From the NCBI RefSeq assembly GCF_014851685.1, contig NZ_JACVAC010000009.1, positions 1 through 64,000 on the forward strand: 64,000 bases of DNA, written 5' to 3'. This DNA is from Pseudomonas sp. PDM05 (GTDB lineage Bacteria > Pseudomonadota > Gammaproteobacteria > Pseudomonadales > Pseudomonadaceae). The notes beneath the pieces were generated by a model that saw only the letters and a list, made by a program, of their open reading frames with translations, did no database searches and was not told where the DNA came from. Positions within the stretch are counted from its first letter, which is position 1, and each line of letters begins with the position of its first letter. The position numbers were made by a program, and so were the translations under genes. This document shows, piece by piece, positions 25,246 through 33,628 of the stretch.

Positions 25246-28200
25246 GACTTCTCCCCACCGCGTGCGGTTTTCGATACAAGCCCGCTGAGCAGACCGTGCA
25301 ACCCTTGCAGGGGCACCGGCAGCCAGCTTGGGCGATTTTCCGCTTCGTAAGCCACTTCATACGCGGCCTTCTCCAGGCTGAACAACGTCAGCGCGGCGTC
25401 CTGGCCTTTGGCATCCTGCCAGTCATGCGCCAGTGTAGACGTAGCTGACTGATAAGCCTGGATAAATGCCTGACGTGCGTCAGTCAGGTAACGCTCGGTC
25501 ACGCGTCGGCGCGCCAACTGCGCGGCAGGCGATTGATCCAGGCCTTGGTCATTGCGCGCCATCGCAGCCGCGTAATCGAACGAGCGCAGCACGCCGCTCA
25601 CATCCTTATAGGGGCTGTGCTTGCCACGTCGTTCATGCAATGGTCGCGCCGGCTCGCCTTCAAAGTCGATCAGGTACGCATCGCCCTTCACCACCAGCAC
25701 CTGGCCCAGGTGCAAATCGCCGTGGACGCGTATCCGCAGACCGCCCAGGGTGGCTTTCGCCAATGCCTGAACGTGGCTGGTGATGGCTTTTTTCTGCGCC
25801 AGCAAATCACTGACCAACGCCTGATCCGCGGGGTTCAATTGATTTTGATGCAGGTCAAGCAGGTGCAAGGCGCGCTCGATCTGCGCGGCCACATCCTTGG
25901 CCCAGGCCTGGGCCTGCCTGGCCGTGGTGAGCTCGGGGCGGAAGTCCTTGTCGCTGGTTTTGGCCCCCAACACCCCATGCATCTCGCCCAGGCGGCGGCC
26001 GAGCAACCCGGCAAACTCCTTGAGTTCGTCAAGGGCGTTGTAATGCTGTTCCTGCTCGGAGATGGCTTGGGCCAGCTCATCGCGAATCGCCCGTTCCAGG
26101 TTGTTCTGGGTCCAGGCCCACGCATCGCCCTGATTGCTCAGGTAACCCTGGGCGATCATCAACAGGTTGTCCTGCCCTGCCCCGTCACGGCGAATCACCG
26201 AGCCCAGCAGCGGCGAGATATTCGGGTAACCGGCAGCGGTCAGGTAGGCGCTCATTTCCAGTTCAGGGTGCACCCCAGAGGCAACTTTGCGAATCAGCTT
26301 GAGCACCAGGCTTTCACCCACCACCACCGAGCTGTTGGATTGCTCGGCCGACAGGTAGCGCACTGGCGCGTCGTCGCCCAATGGCAGCTTGGCCAAGTGT
26401 GGTGTGGCTTCAAAGCGCAGTTCGCCCTCGCTCGAGTTCAATAGCGTACCGGCTTGCAGCCCATGGATAACGGCACGGATGAACGGCTCAAGGCTGAACG
26501 CGTCGGTTACCAACCCCACCTGACGCGCCCGTCGCACACGGGCCAGGGCCAATTGCTGGGGCAAGGCGCTGGTGAACTGGTCCTCACCCAGAAAACCGAA
26601 CGGCAACTGATAACGGCTGACCTGCCCGCCGCTGCTCACGTCAATTTCGCTGAGCAACACCGGGTGCTGCGGGTCGCCAAAGCGCACACCGTAGGCGATA
26701 TGCACGCTGTCGATGCTCGCATCCTTGCCCGCGAACCAACGGCGTTTGGGCAGCCAGGCGGGTAGCGAAGTCTGCTCCAGGGTGGCGCGGCACGCGGGTT
26801 CAAGCAGTTCTTCCAGGCGCTGTTTAAGCACCAGGGTGGTGAAGTCCGGCATGCTTTGCGCAGGTTCCACGTGCCAGCTGGGCATCTGGTTTTCCGCGGC
26901 CAGCACGAACCAGTAGAAACCATAGGGCGCCAGGGTCAACAGGAAATTCAGCTGGCCAATGGGCGGGAAGGCATTACCGCCAAGCATCTCTACCGGGACC
27001 ATGCCGGCGTAGGCCGACAGATCCAACTCGGCGGCCTGGGCGCTGCGCGACACGTTGGCCACGCACAGGATGATTTCGCTGCGACCATCCTCGCCGGTGA
27101 ACTCGCGGGTATAGGCGAGGATGCGGCGGTTGCTCGGCGAGAGCATCTTCAAGCTGCCCCGGCCAAACGCCTTGGACTGTTTGCGCACCGCGAGCATGCG
27201 CCGGGTCCAATTCAACAGTGAATGGGGATCTTGGGCCTGGGTTTCGACATTGACCGACTGATAACCGTATTGCGCATCCATGATCGGCGGCAGTACCAGG
27301 CTGGCCGGGTCGGCGCGGGAGAAGCCGCCATTGCGGTCGATGGACCACTGCATCGGCGTACGCACGCCGTCGCGGTCACCGAGGTAGATGTTGTCACCCA
27401 TGCCGATTTCATCGCCGTAATACAGGGTCGGCGTGCCAGGCATCGACAGCAGCAGGCTGTTGAGCAGCTCGATGCGGCGGCGGTCGCGCTCCATCAGCGG
27501 CGCAAGGCGCCGACGAATGCCCAGGTTGATGCGCGCGCGGCGGTCGGCGGCGTAGTAGTTCCACAGGTAGTCGCGTTCCTTGTCGGTGACCATCTCCAGA
27601 GTCAGCTCATCGTGGTTGCGCAGGAAGATCGCCCACTGGCAATTGGCGGGAATCTCCGGGGTCTGGCGCAGAATATCGGTGATGGGGAAGCGATCTTCCT
27701 GGGCCAGCGCCATATACATGCGCGGCATCAGCGGAAAGTGGAAGGCCATGTGGCATTCGTCGCCGTCGTCGCCTTTTTTGTCACCGAAGTAGAGTTGTGT
27801 GTCCTCCGGCCATTGGTTGGCTTCGGCCAGCAGCATGCGGTCCGGATAATGGGCGTCGATCTCGGCGCGGATCTGTTTGAGCACCTCGTGGGTTTGCGGC
27901 AGGTTTTCGTTATTCGTGCCGTCGCGCTCGATCAAGTAGGGGATGGCGTCCAGGCGCAGGCCGTCGATGCCCAGGTCGAGCCAGAAGCGCATCACTGCGA
28001 GCACGGCCTGCATGACTTGCGGGTTGTCGAAGTTGAGGTCGGGCTGATGGGAGTAGAAGCGGTGCCAGAAGTACTGGCCGGCGACCGGGTCCCAGGTCCA
28101 GTTGGAGGTCTCGGTGTCGAGAAAGATGATGCGGGTGCCGGCGTATTTCTGGTCGTCATCGGACCACACATAGAAATCCCGCGCGGCCGAACCCGACTTG

Positions 28201-28583
28201 GCCTTGCGCGCCCGCTGGAACCATGGGTGCTGGTCGGAGGTGTGGTTGATCACCAACTCGGTAATCACCCGCAGCCCGCGCTTATGGGCCTCGGCGATAA
28301 AGCGCTTGGCGTCGGCCAGGGTGCCGTAGTCCCTGTGCACGCCACAGTATTCGGCGATGTCGTAGCCGTCATCACGGCGGGGCGAAGGGTAGAACGGCAA
28401 CAGCCAGAGGGTGTTGACGCCAAGGTCGGCGATGTAATCGAGTTTGGCGATCAGGCCGGCAAAATCGCCGATACCATCGTTGTTGGCGTCGAAAAACGAT
28501 TTGACGTGAACTTGATAGATCACCGCATCCTTATACCAGAGCGGGTCTTGGGTAAAGGTGTTCGGGGCGGGCTTCTTCGCCAT
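25242..28583 (-). CDS. treS: Trehalose synthase / maltokinase fusion (TreS-Pep2)
   Basis: A 1113-residue bifunctional protein. Residues about 14-560 are trehalose synthase (GH13), which interconverts maltose and trehalose; GLRLDAIPYLIERDG holds nucleophile Asp212 and LLAEANQW holds Glu254. Residues about 590-1113 are maltokinase, which makes maltose 1-phosphate; RIRVHGDLHLGQVLVV is the kinase catalytic loop and LIDFEGEPARPLHERR the metal-binding segment. The fusion is the usual pseudomonad arrangement and channels trehalose to maltose 1-phosphate for GlgE. It is coupled to glgB by a 4-base overlap and lies 97 bases after glgE. Confidence 0.96.
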   Translation of the reverse strand: MAKKPAPNTFTQDPLWYKDAVIYQVHVKSFFDANNDGIGDFAGLIAKLDYIADLGVNTLWLLPFYPSPRRDDGYDIAEYCGVHRDYGTLADAKRFIAEAHKRGLRVITELVINHTSDQHPWFQRARKAKSGSAARDFYVWSDDDQKYAGTRIIFLDTETSNWTWDPVAGQYFWHRFYSHQPDLNFDNPQVMQAVLAVMRFWLDLGIDGLRLDAIPYLIERDGTNNENLPQTHEVLKQIRAEIDAHYPDRMLLAEANQWPEDTQLYFGDKKGDDGDECHMAFHFPLMPRMYMALAQEDRFPITDILRQTPEIPANCQWAIFLRNHDELTLEMVTDKERDYLWNYYAADRRARINLGIRRRLAPLMERDRRRIELLNSLLLSMPGTPTLYYGDEIGMGDNIYLGDRDGVRTPMQWSIDRNGGFSRADPASLVLPPIMDAQYGYQSVNVETQAQDPHSLLNWTRRMLAVRKQSKAFGRGSLKMLSPSNRRILAYTREFTGEDGRSEIILCVANVSRSAQAAELDLSAYAGMVPVEMLGGNAFPPIGQLNFLLTLAPYGFYWFVLAAENQMPSWHVEPAQSMPDFTTLVLKQRLEELLEPACRATLEQTSLPAWLPKRRWFAGKDASIDSVHIAYGVRFGDPQHPVLLSEIDVSSGGQVSRYQLPFGFLGEDQFTSALPQQLALARVRRARQVGLVTDAFSLEPFIRAVIHGLQAGTLLNSSEGELRFEATPHLAKLPLGDDAPVRYLSAEQSNSSVVVGESLVLKLIRKVASGVHPELEMSAYLTAAGYPNISPLLGSVIRRDGAGQDNLLMIAQGYLSNQGDAWAWTQNNLERAIRDELAQAISEQEQHYNALDELKEFAGLLGRRLGEMHGVLGAKTSDKDFRPELTTARQAQAWAKDVAAQIERALHLLDLHQNQLNPADQALVSDLLAQKKAITSHVQALAKATLGGLRIRVHGDLHLGQVLVVKGDAYLIDFEGEPARPLHERRGKHSPYKDVSGVLRSFDYAAAMARNDQGLDQSPAAQLARRRVTERYLTDARQAFIQAYQSATSTLAHDWQDAKGQDAALTLFSLEKAAYEVAYEAENRPSWLPVPLQGLHGLLSGLVSKTARGGEKS

Positions 28584-28632
28584 TGGAAACTCCTGAGAAT
28601 ACGTTCAAAACCACCTGGAGACACTCGCTCAA

Positions 28633-28660
28633 TGTGGGCGCCGGCTCGCCTGCGCCCACA
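28633..28660. repeat. Perfect 9-bp-stem hairpin between glgE and treS
   Basis: TGTGGGCGC and GCGCCCACA flank a 10-base centre, followed on the + strand by ATTTTT. It resembles a degenerate, collapsed REP. On the transcribed minus strand no T-run follows, so it is not an obvious terminator for the operon; it may affect message stability. Confidence 0.5.
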
Positions 28661-28680
28661 TTTTTGGATCTCCAACAGGT

Positions 28681-30657
28681 TCAAGGGAGGGTGATACGCC
28701 AGATACCGAACGGCATCTGCGGCTCCAGCCGCATCCACTGGGTCTTGCCGTACCATGTCCAGCGATGGCCATTCATCAGGTCTTCCCCCCCGGTCTGGGC
28801 ATCGTCCGGCAGGCCCAATTCCCACAGAGGCAACTCAAAATTCGCCTCCTGGGCGTTGTAGGGATCAAGGTTCACCGCCACGAGGATAAAGTTGCTGCCA
28901 TCCTCACTGCGCTTGCCGAAATACAGGATGTTGTCGTTCCACGCGTTGTAGAGCTTCAGCCCCAGGTGCGTGTGCAACGCCGGGTTTTGCCGGCGGATGC
29001 GGTTGAGCTGGGCGATCTCGGCGATGATGTTGCCGGGCGCGCTGAAGTCTCGTACGCGGATCTGGTACTTCTCCGAATCCAGGTATTCCTCTTTGCCCGG
29101 CACCGGCGCGGCTTCGCACAGTTCATAGCCCGAATACATGCCCCACAGGCCCGAGCCCATGGTCGCCAGTGCAGCGCGGATCAAAAAGCCCGGGCGCCCG
29201 GATTCGTGCAGGAACGCCGGGTTGATGTCCGGCGTATTCACAAAGAAATTCGGCCGGAAACACTCGCGCCACGGCGACTGGTTCAGTTCGGTGAAGTACT
29301 CGCTCAGTTCGGCCTTGGTGTTGCGCCAGGTGAAATAGGTGTAGCTCTGGGAGTAACCGACCTTGCCCAGGCGCGCCATCATCGCCGGGGTGGTGAAGGC
29401 TTCAGCGAGAAAGATCACCTCGGGGTGCTTGGCGCGCACATCGCTGATCAGCCATTGCCAGAACGGCAGCGGCTTGGTGTGGGGGTTGTCGACGCGAAAG
29501 GTCTTCACGCCCTCTTCCACCCACCCGACCACGATGTCGCGCAGCTCGGTCCACAGACTGGGGATCGCATCCGCCGCATAAAAGTCGACGTTGACGATGT
29601 CCTGGTATTTCTTCGGCGGGTTTTCCGCGTATTTGATCGTGCCGTCCGGGCGCCAGTTGAACCAACCCGGATGCTGCTTGAGCCACGGGTGGTCCTGGGA
29701 ACACTGGATAGCGAAGTCCAGGGCGATTTCCAGGCCATGCTCGGCGGCGGCCTTGACCAGCCGGCGGAAATCTTCGCGGCTGCCCAGCTGCGGGTGAATC
29801 GCCTCGTGGCCACCTTCCTCGCTGCCGATGGCGTAGGGGCTGCCGGGATCATCGGGGCCAGCCGTCAGGGCGTTGTTGCGGCCCTTGCGATGGCTGCGGC
29901 CGATGGGGTGGATCGGCGGGAAGTACAGCACGTCGAAACCCATATCGTGGATCGTCGACAAGCGCGAGTGCACGTCATTGAATGTGCCGTGACGCGCCGG
30001 ATCGTCGGTGATCGAGCGCGGGAACAGCTCGTACCAACTGGCAAATTGCGCGGCGCTGCGTTCCACATCGATCGGGTACACGGTGCTGATGCTCAAGTAG
30101 GCGCGGTGGTCGGCCAGGGTCATCAGGTGTGCACTGTCTTCGTGCAGGAACAGCGCGACCTGCTCGGTTTCCAGCAGGCCGGAGAGTTCGTGGTGCAACA
30201 ACATCAGGCGGTCGCGCAGCTCGTTGTCGCTGCGCTCGGCAGCTTGCAGCACCAGGCTGCGGCCTTCCTGCAACTCCAGGCTGACCGGCACGCCGGCCTC
30301 ATGTTTCTTGCGCAGTTCGTAGCAGAAGCTGGCGAAGGTATCGATCCAGGCTTCGATGCAGTATTCGTGGGGGCCCTGGTCAACCACGGTAAACGCGCCC
30401 GCCCAGCCGTTGTTACCCACATCCGTCATCACCACGCTGTGCCAGCTTTCTTCATGCAGCGCGCGCCAGCGAATCAGTACGGCGAGTTTGTCGTGGCCGT
30501 CGGCGAACACCTTGCTGCTGACATTGACGCGCTGGCCAACCACGGCCTTGACGGCAAATTCGCCGCCGTCGATCACGGGTGTGGTGCTTTCGATTGCGAT
30601 CCTGGGCAACAGCAGCGCCTGGGACAGTGGTAACAAAGCCTCTGTTTCAGCAGTCAT
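28681..30657 (-). CDS. glgE: Alpha-1,4-glucan:maltose-1-phosphate maltosyltransferase
   Basis: A 658-residue GH13_3 enzyme that extends alpha-1,4-glucan using maltose 1-phosphate. After an N-terminal beta-sandwich and a helical insert, the barrel shows FDVLYFPPIHPIGRSHRKG. VKTFRVDNPHTKPLPFW contains nucleophile Asp390, and FLAEAFT contains acid/base Glu419, close to the numbering of the Streptomyces enzyme. It is the first gene of the operon; a sigma-22-like promoter motif lies about 90-115 bases upstream. With TreS-maltokinase and GlgB it converts trehalose into branched glucan. Confidence 0.96.
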   Translation of the reverse strand: MTAETEALLPLSQALLLPRIAIESTTPVIDGGEFAVKAVVGQRVNVSSKVFADGHDKLAVLIRWRALHEESWHSVVMTDVGNNGWAGAFTVVDQGPHEYCIEAWIDTFASFCYELRKKHEAGVPVSLELQEGRSLVLQAAERSDNELRDRLMLLHHELSGLLETEQVALFLHEDSAHLMTLADHRAYLSISTVYPIDVERSAAQFASWYELFPRSITDDPARHGTFNDVHSRLSTIHDMGFDVLYFPPIHPIGRSHRKGRNNALTAGPDDPGSPYAIGSEEGGHEAIHPQLGSREDFRRLVKAAAEHGLEIALDFAIQCSQDHPWLKQHPGWFNWRPDGTIKYAENPPKKYQDIVNVDFYAADAIPSLWTELRDIVVGWVEEGVKTFRVDNPHTKPLPFWQWLISDVRAKHPEVIFLAEAFTTPAMMARLGKVGYSQSYTYFTWRNTKAELSEYFTELNQSPWRECFRPNFFVNTPDINPAFLHESGRPGFLIRAALATMGSGLWGMYSGYELCEAAPVPGKEEYLDSEKYQIRVRDFSAPGNIIAEIAQLNRIRRQNPALHTHLGLKLYNAWNDNILYFGKRSEDGSNFILVAVNLDPYNAQEANFELPLWELGLPDDAQTGGEDLMNGHRWTWYGKTQWMRLEPQMPFGIWRITLP

Positions 30658-30746
30658 CGAGCATCTTCCCCTTACGCCCTGTGGACGCTCTTTGCTTGAT
30701 CCGGATTCCGATACGGCGGCGCTTCCCTGAGCCAGACCGACTTAGG

Positions 30747-30774
30747 TCCGAGCCCGGGCCCGCGGGAAAAGTTC
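30747..30774 (-). promoter_or_regulatory. Candidate AlgU (sigma-22/RpoE-type) promoter for the glgE operon
   Basis: On the minus strand GAACTT (30774-30769) is followed after 17 bases by TCGGA (30751-30747). The AlgU consensus is GAACTT-N16/17-TCTGA, so the -35 is perfect and the -10 matches 4 of 5. Predicted transcription start is about 80 bases before the glgE ATG. Trehalose-glucan genes of pseudomonads are commonly induced by osmotic stress, which fits. Confidence 0.4.
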
Positions 30775-30860
30775 AGATGGATGTGCCGCCATTGGGCGGG
30801 GAATCAAATCCCCCTGGCGGCTGTCCACCGATAGAGCAAAGCACAAAGGAGGCCACACCG

Positions 30861-31037
30861 ATGAATATCCCGATCCCGGCAGAAACCCCAGACCCGAATA
30901 TCGATAACCCGACCCTGCCGCCCAGTGAACCGGAGCCGATTCCTGAGCAGGAACCACCGCAACACCAGCCGCCACCGGTCGAAGAGCCGCCGACGAGCAT
31001 GCCGCCAGTGATCGTCAGTCCTTGTCGAAACGCTTGA
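30861..31037 (+). CDS. Small proline/glutamate-rich protein, function unknown
   Basis: A 58-residue protein, about one third proline, with PxPxP and PPP runs and many Glu. No domain or signal is seen. Support comes from a near-perfect Shine-Dalgarno AAGGAGG (30846-30852) eight bases before the ATG. It is divergent from glgE, and its last 23 bases overlap the 3' end of the convergent MgtC-family gene. It could be a natively disordered stress protein; this is a guess from composition only. Confidence 0.6.
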   Translation: MNIPIPAETPDPNIDNPTLPPSEPEPIPEQEPPQHQPPPVEEPPTSMPPVIVSPCRNA

Positions 31038-31506
31038 CGATTTTCGGCATCACGCTGAACACCGCCAGCGCCAGCAACGTACTCAACACCGCTGTGGATT
31101 CCCGGCCCAATCCGGCCGAGACCCCAATCGCAGCGGTCATCCACAGGCCCGCCGCGGTGGTCAGCCCCTTCACGTGACCCTCTTCATCATCCTTGCCCTT
31201 GATGATCGTACCGGCGCCAAGAAAGCCGATGCCGGCTATCACGCCCTGCACCACCCGGCTCATTGCGTCCGCCTGGTTGCCGGACATCTGCGGCACCATC
31301 ACAAACAGCGCCGCGCCCAACGCCACCAACATATGGGTGCGCACGCCGGCGGCCTTGCCCTTGCTCTCGCGCTCGAAGCCAAGAATGCCGCCGAGCACGG
31401 CGGCGATCAGCAAGCGCACGGTGATCTGGGTCAGCTGTTTCGCATCACCGATATCGGCGAACTCGGTTTGTAAGGTTTGCCACACTTGATGCCACCAGGC
31501 GTCCAT
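31015..31506 (-). CDS. MgtC/SapB family membrane protein
   Basis: A 163-residue protein with four to five hydrophobic helices. Family features are RLLIAAVLGGILGFERE, GKAAGVRTHMLVALGAALF and GVIAGIGFLGAGTIIK, followed by TTAAGLWMTAAIGVSAGLG. It lacks the soluble C-terminal domain of Salmonella MgtC and corresponds to the short SapB form. MgtC relatives affect Mg limitation and intracellular or plant-associated survival. ATG 31506 has AAGGA upstream; the longer frame to 31587 has no such signal. Confidence 0.9.
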   Translation of the reverse strand: MDAWWHQVWQTLQTEFADIGDAKQLTQITVRLLIAAVLGGILGFERESKGKAAGVRTHMLVALGAALFVMVPQMSGNQADAMSRVVQGVIAGIGFLGAGTIIKGKDDEEGHVKGLTTAAGLWMTAAIGVSAGLGRESTAVLSTLLALAVFSVMPKIVKRFDKD

Positions 31507-31627
31507 GAACAGCTTCCTTTGTCGGGATGGGTAAAGGATGGACAGCAGCGACCGCCAGTCAGTTGCCGGGAACGCTTGGCGATGCACCGGCCCCTAACCT
31601 TCACCAGCCTTTGAGAAGGAGATCACC

Positions 31628-31867
31628 ATGCCCGTGCGTATTGAAAACCAGACGTGCTATTTCAAGCTCAACACTGATGGCCAGGAACAAAGCCTGCCTG
31701 CCAGCGCGGTGACGGTCAGTACCGACATCCCCAAGGCCATGTCCTACGTGGAATTGGCCACCGGCCGGGTGTACATCACCGAACAGGAAGCCGACGCCCT
31801 GACTGTTGCCGGCGCAACCGATGGGCGTCAGCACAAGAAGGTCACCGAGCCTGGTTCGGCGATTTGA
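31628..31867 (+). CDS. Small conserved protein (possibly DUF3203), function unknown
   Basis: A 79-residue protein starting MPVRIENQTCYFKL with a strong Shine-Dalgarno GAAGGAGAT. The sequence is mixed alpha/beta without signal peptide or membrane segment and has a single cysteine at residue 10. It resembles a short Pseudomonas-restricted family that I recall as DUF3203, but I am not certain of that. It is divergent from the MgtC-family gene. Confidence 0.7.
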   Translation: MPVRIENQTCYFKLNTDGQEQSLPASAVTVSTDIPKAMSYVELATGRVYITEQEADALTVAGATDGRQHKKVTEPGSAI

Positions 31868-31881
31868 TTGATCTGTATCAG
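31868..31881. promoter_or_regulatory. Candidate Anr/FNR box
   Basis: TTGATCTGTATCAG matches the Anr/FNR dyad TTGAT-N4-ATCAA at 9 of 10 defined positions. It lies directly after the small gene's stop and about 170 bases before ccoG, an oxidase-assembly gene that would plausibly respond to low oxygen. The distance and a poor -10 at the expected place lower confidence. Confidence 0.35.
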
Positions 31882-31887
31882 CACAGC

Positions 31888-31926
31888 AAAAAAACCAGCT
31901 GCACCCCAGGCGGGACGGGGTGCAGC
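31888..31926 (-). terminator. Orphan intrinsic terminator on the minus strand
   Basis: GCTGCACCCC (31898-31907) pairs perfectly with GGGGTGCAGC (31917-31926). On the minus strand the hairpin is followed by TGG and seven T residues; on the plus strand no T-run follows. No minus-strand protein gene ends here, so it may close a small RNA. Confidence 0.65.
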
Positions 31927-31962
31927 AGATTGACGCAGGGTTGCCTGCTGAGCGCATCTGAT
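31888..31962 (-). ncRNA. Candidate small RNA upstream of ccoG
   Basis: The orphan terminator at 31888-31926 is preceded on the minus strand by a sigma-70-like promoter: TTGCAT (31998-31993), 18-base spacer, GATAAA (31974-31969). The predicted RNA is about 75 nucleotides, with no Shine-Dalgarno-ATG pair. Existence is inferred from promoter and terminator only. Confidence 0.35.
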
Positions 31963-32052
31963 CCGCTTTTTATCGCCATACCTGAGTCTGTTATGCAAAC
32001 AGTCCCACGCGCATAGTTCATCGGCCTGATGGAGGCTGATGAGCGAACGACC

Positions 32053-33468
32053 ATGAGCGAGAGAATCCCCGTCCGAACCGTGGAAACCTTTGAGCCACTT
32101 CACCCAAAGAAGGTGAAGGCCAAATCCAGCGACAACCTGATCCACACCCGTAGTTTCACCGGCCTGTTCCGCACCTTGCGCTTGAGCGGTGCAGGCTTTC
32201 TGTTCCTGGCCTTTTTCGGCACCGTGTGGCTGAACTGGGGTGGGCGCCAGGCCGTGCTATGGGACTTGGCTGAAAGTAAATTCCATATCTTTGGCGCCAC
32301 GTTCTGGCCGCAGGATTTCATCCTGTTGTCGGCGTTGCTGATCATCTGTGCCTTTGGCCTGTTTGCGATCACGGTGTTCGCCGGCCGCGTGTGGTGCGGC
32401 TACACCTGCCCGCAAAGCTCGTTCACCTGGCTGTTCATGTGGTGTGAAAAAGTCACCGAGGGCGAACGCAACCAGCGCATCAAGCTGCAAGCCGCGCCGT
32501 GGAGCCTGAACAAACTGGCGCGGCGCTCGGCCAAACACACCTTGTGGCTGGGCATCAGCGTGCTGACCGGGCTGACGTTTGTCGGTTACTTCACGCCGAT
32601 CCGGCCACTGGCGGCCGAGTTGCTGACCTGGCAGATGGGCGGTGTGAGCCTGTTCTGGGTCCTGTTTTTTACCGGCGCCACCTACATCAACGCCGGCTGG
32701 CTGCGCGAAGCGGTGTGCATGCACATGTGCCCCTATGCGCGGTTCCAGAGCGTGATGTTCGACAAGGACACCCTGACCATTTCCTACGACGCCGCCCGCG
32801 GCGAGCAGCGTGGCCCACGCAAACGCGAGGTGAACCCCGCCGACGTCGGCCTCGGGGATTGCATCGACTGCCAGCTGTGCGTACAGGTCTGCCCCACCGG
32901 CATCGACATCCGCGACGGCTTGCAAATGGAATGCATCGGCTGCGCGGCGTGCATCGATGCCTGCGATTCGATCATGGAAAAAATGGGCTATGCCCCAGGA
33001 TTGGTCAGCTATACCAGCGAGCATCAGTTGCAAGGTGGCAAGACCCACCTGCTGCGCCCGCGCCTGATCGGCTACAGTGCAGTGCTGCTGGTGATGATCG
33101 CGGCGTTGGTGGTGGCGTTGGTCGAACGGCCGATGGTGTCGCTGGATGTGACCAAGGACCGTGGCATGTTCCGCGAGAACGCCCAGGGCTTGATCGAAAA
33201 CATCTACAGCCTCAAGGTCATCAACAAGACCCAGCAGCGCCAGGATTACCGTCTGGAACTGGTGGACGCCGAGGGCTTCCAGTTGCAGGGCAAGACCGAG
33301 ATCAGCCTGGCGCCAGGGGAAATCGTCGATGTGCCGGTGTCGGTGGCGTTACTGGCAGATAAACCGGCAAGCAGCTCGCAGACCTTGCGTTTCAAGGTCA
33401 CGGATGTGGATGAACCGTGGGTCTACAGTGCTGCCGACAGCCGCTTCGTAGCACCGCTGAACCGCTGA
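32053..33468 (+). CDS. ccoG: Cytochrome c oxidase accessory protein CcoG (RdxA/FixG family)
   Basis: A 471-residue membrane ferredoxin-like protein needed for copper reduction and assembly of cbb3 oxidase. There are about five membrane helices. The motif VWCGYTCPQSSFTWLF is followed later by two 4Fe-4S clusters in CIDCQLCVQVCPTGIDI and CIGCAACIDACD, and a C-terminal immunoglobulin-like periplasmic domain. ATG 32053 begins the family-typical MSERIPVRTVETF. Its upstream spacing is odd: the only good Shine-Dalgarno (GGAGG, 32031-32035) serves an out-of-frame ATG at 32039 whose five-codon frame ends in TGA overlapping this ATG. The alternative in-frame ATG 32029 lacks a ribosome site. The usual ccoNOPQ and ccoHIS neighbours are absent. 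Confidence 0.93.
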   Translation: MSERIPVRTVETFEPLHPKKVKAKSSDNLIHTRSFTGLFRTLRLSGAGFLFLAFFGTVWLNWGGRQAVLWDLAESKFHIFGATFWPQDFILLSALLIICAFGLFAITVFAGRVWCGYTCPQSSFTWLFMWCEKVTEGERNQRIKLQAAPWSLNKLARRSAKHTLWLGISVLTGLTFVGYFTPIRPLAAELLTWQMGGVSLFWVLFFTGATYINAGWLREAVCMHMCPYARFQSVMFDKDTLTISYDAARGEQRGPRKREVNPADVGLGDCIDCQLCVQVCPTGIDIRDGLQMECIGCAACIDACDSIMEKMGYAPGLVSYTSEHQLQGGKTHLLRPRLIGYSAVLLVMIAALVVALVERPMVSLDVTKDRGMFRENAQGLIENIYSLKVINKTQQRQDYRLELVDAEGFQLQGKTEISLAPGEIVDVPVSVALLADKPASSSQTLRFKVTDVDEPWVYSAADSRFVAPLNR

Positions 33469-33496
33469 GACCTGTCCGAATAGATGCAGATCCAAA

Positions 33497-33586
33497 TGCG
33501 GGAGCGGGCTTGTTCGCGAAGGCGGTGTATCAGTCACCTTATTGATGAACTGACCCAGCGCCTTCGCAAGCAAGCCCGCTCCCACA
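33497..33586. repeat. REPIN
   Basis: Slightly diverged arms (TGCGGGAGCGGGCTTGTTCGC and GCAAGCAAGCCCGCTCCCACA) in inverted orientation between ccoG and the MocR-type gene. Confidence 0.88.
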
Positions 33587-33628
33587 GTGTGTTCCGTTTA
33601 CATTCTGAAGAATTTGTTTAAGGCCAAA

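Noticed and set aside
28633..28665. Hairpin plus T-run between glgE and treS as an operon terminator
   Set aside because: The T-run is on the + strand, opposite to transcription of the operon, so it would not stop glgE-treS transcripts.
30950..30978. Near hrp box GGAACC-N16-CCACCGG
   Set aside because: The last position is G, not the required A. It lies inside the small proline-rich coding frame, and the only gene downstream is on the other strand.
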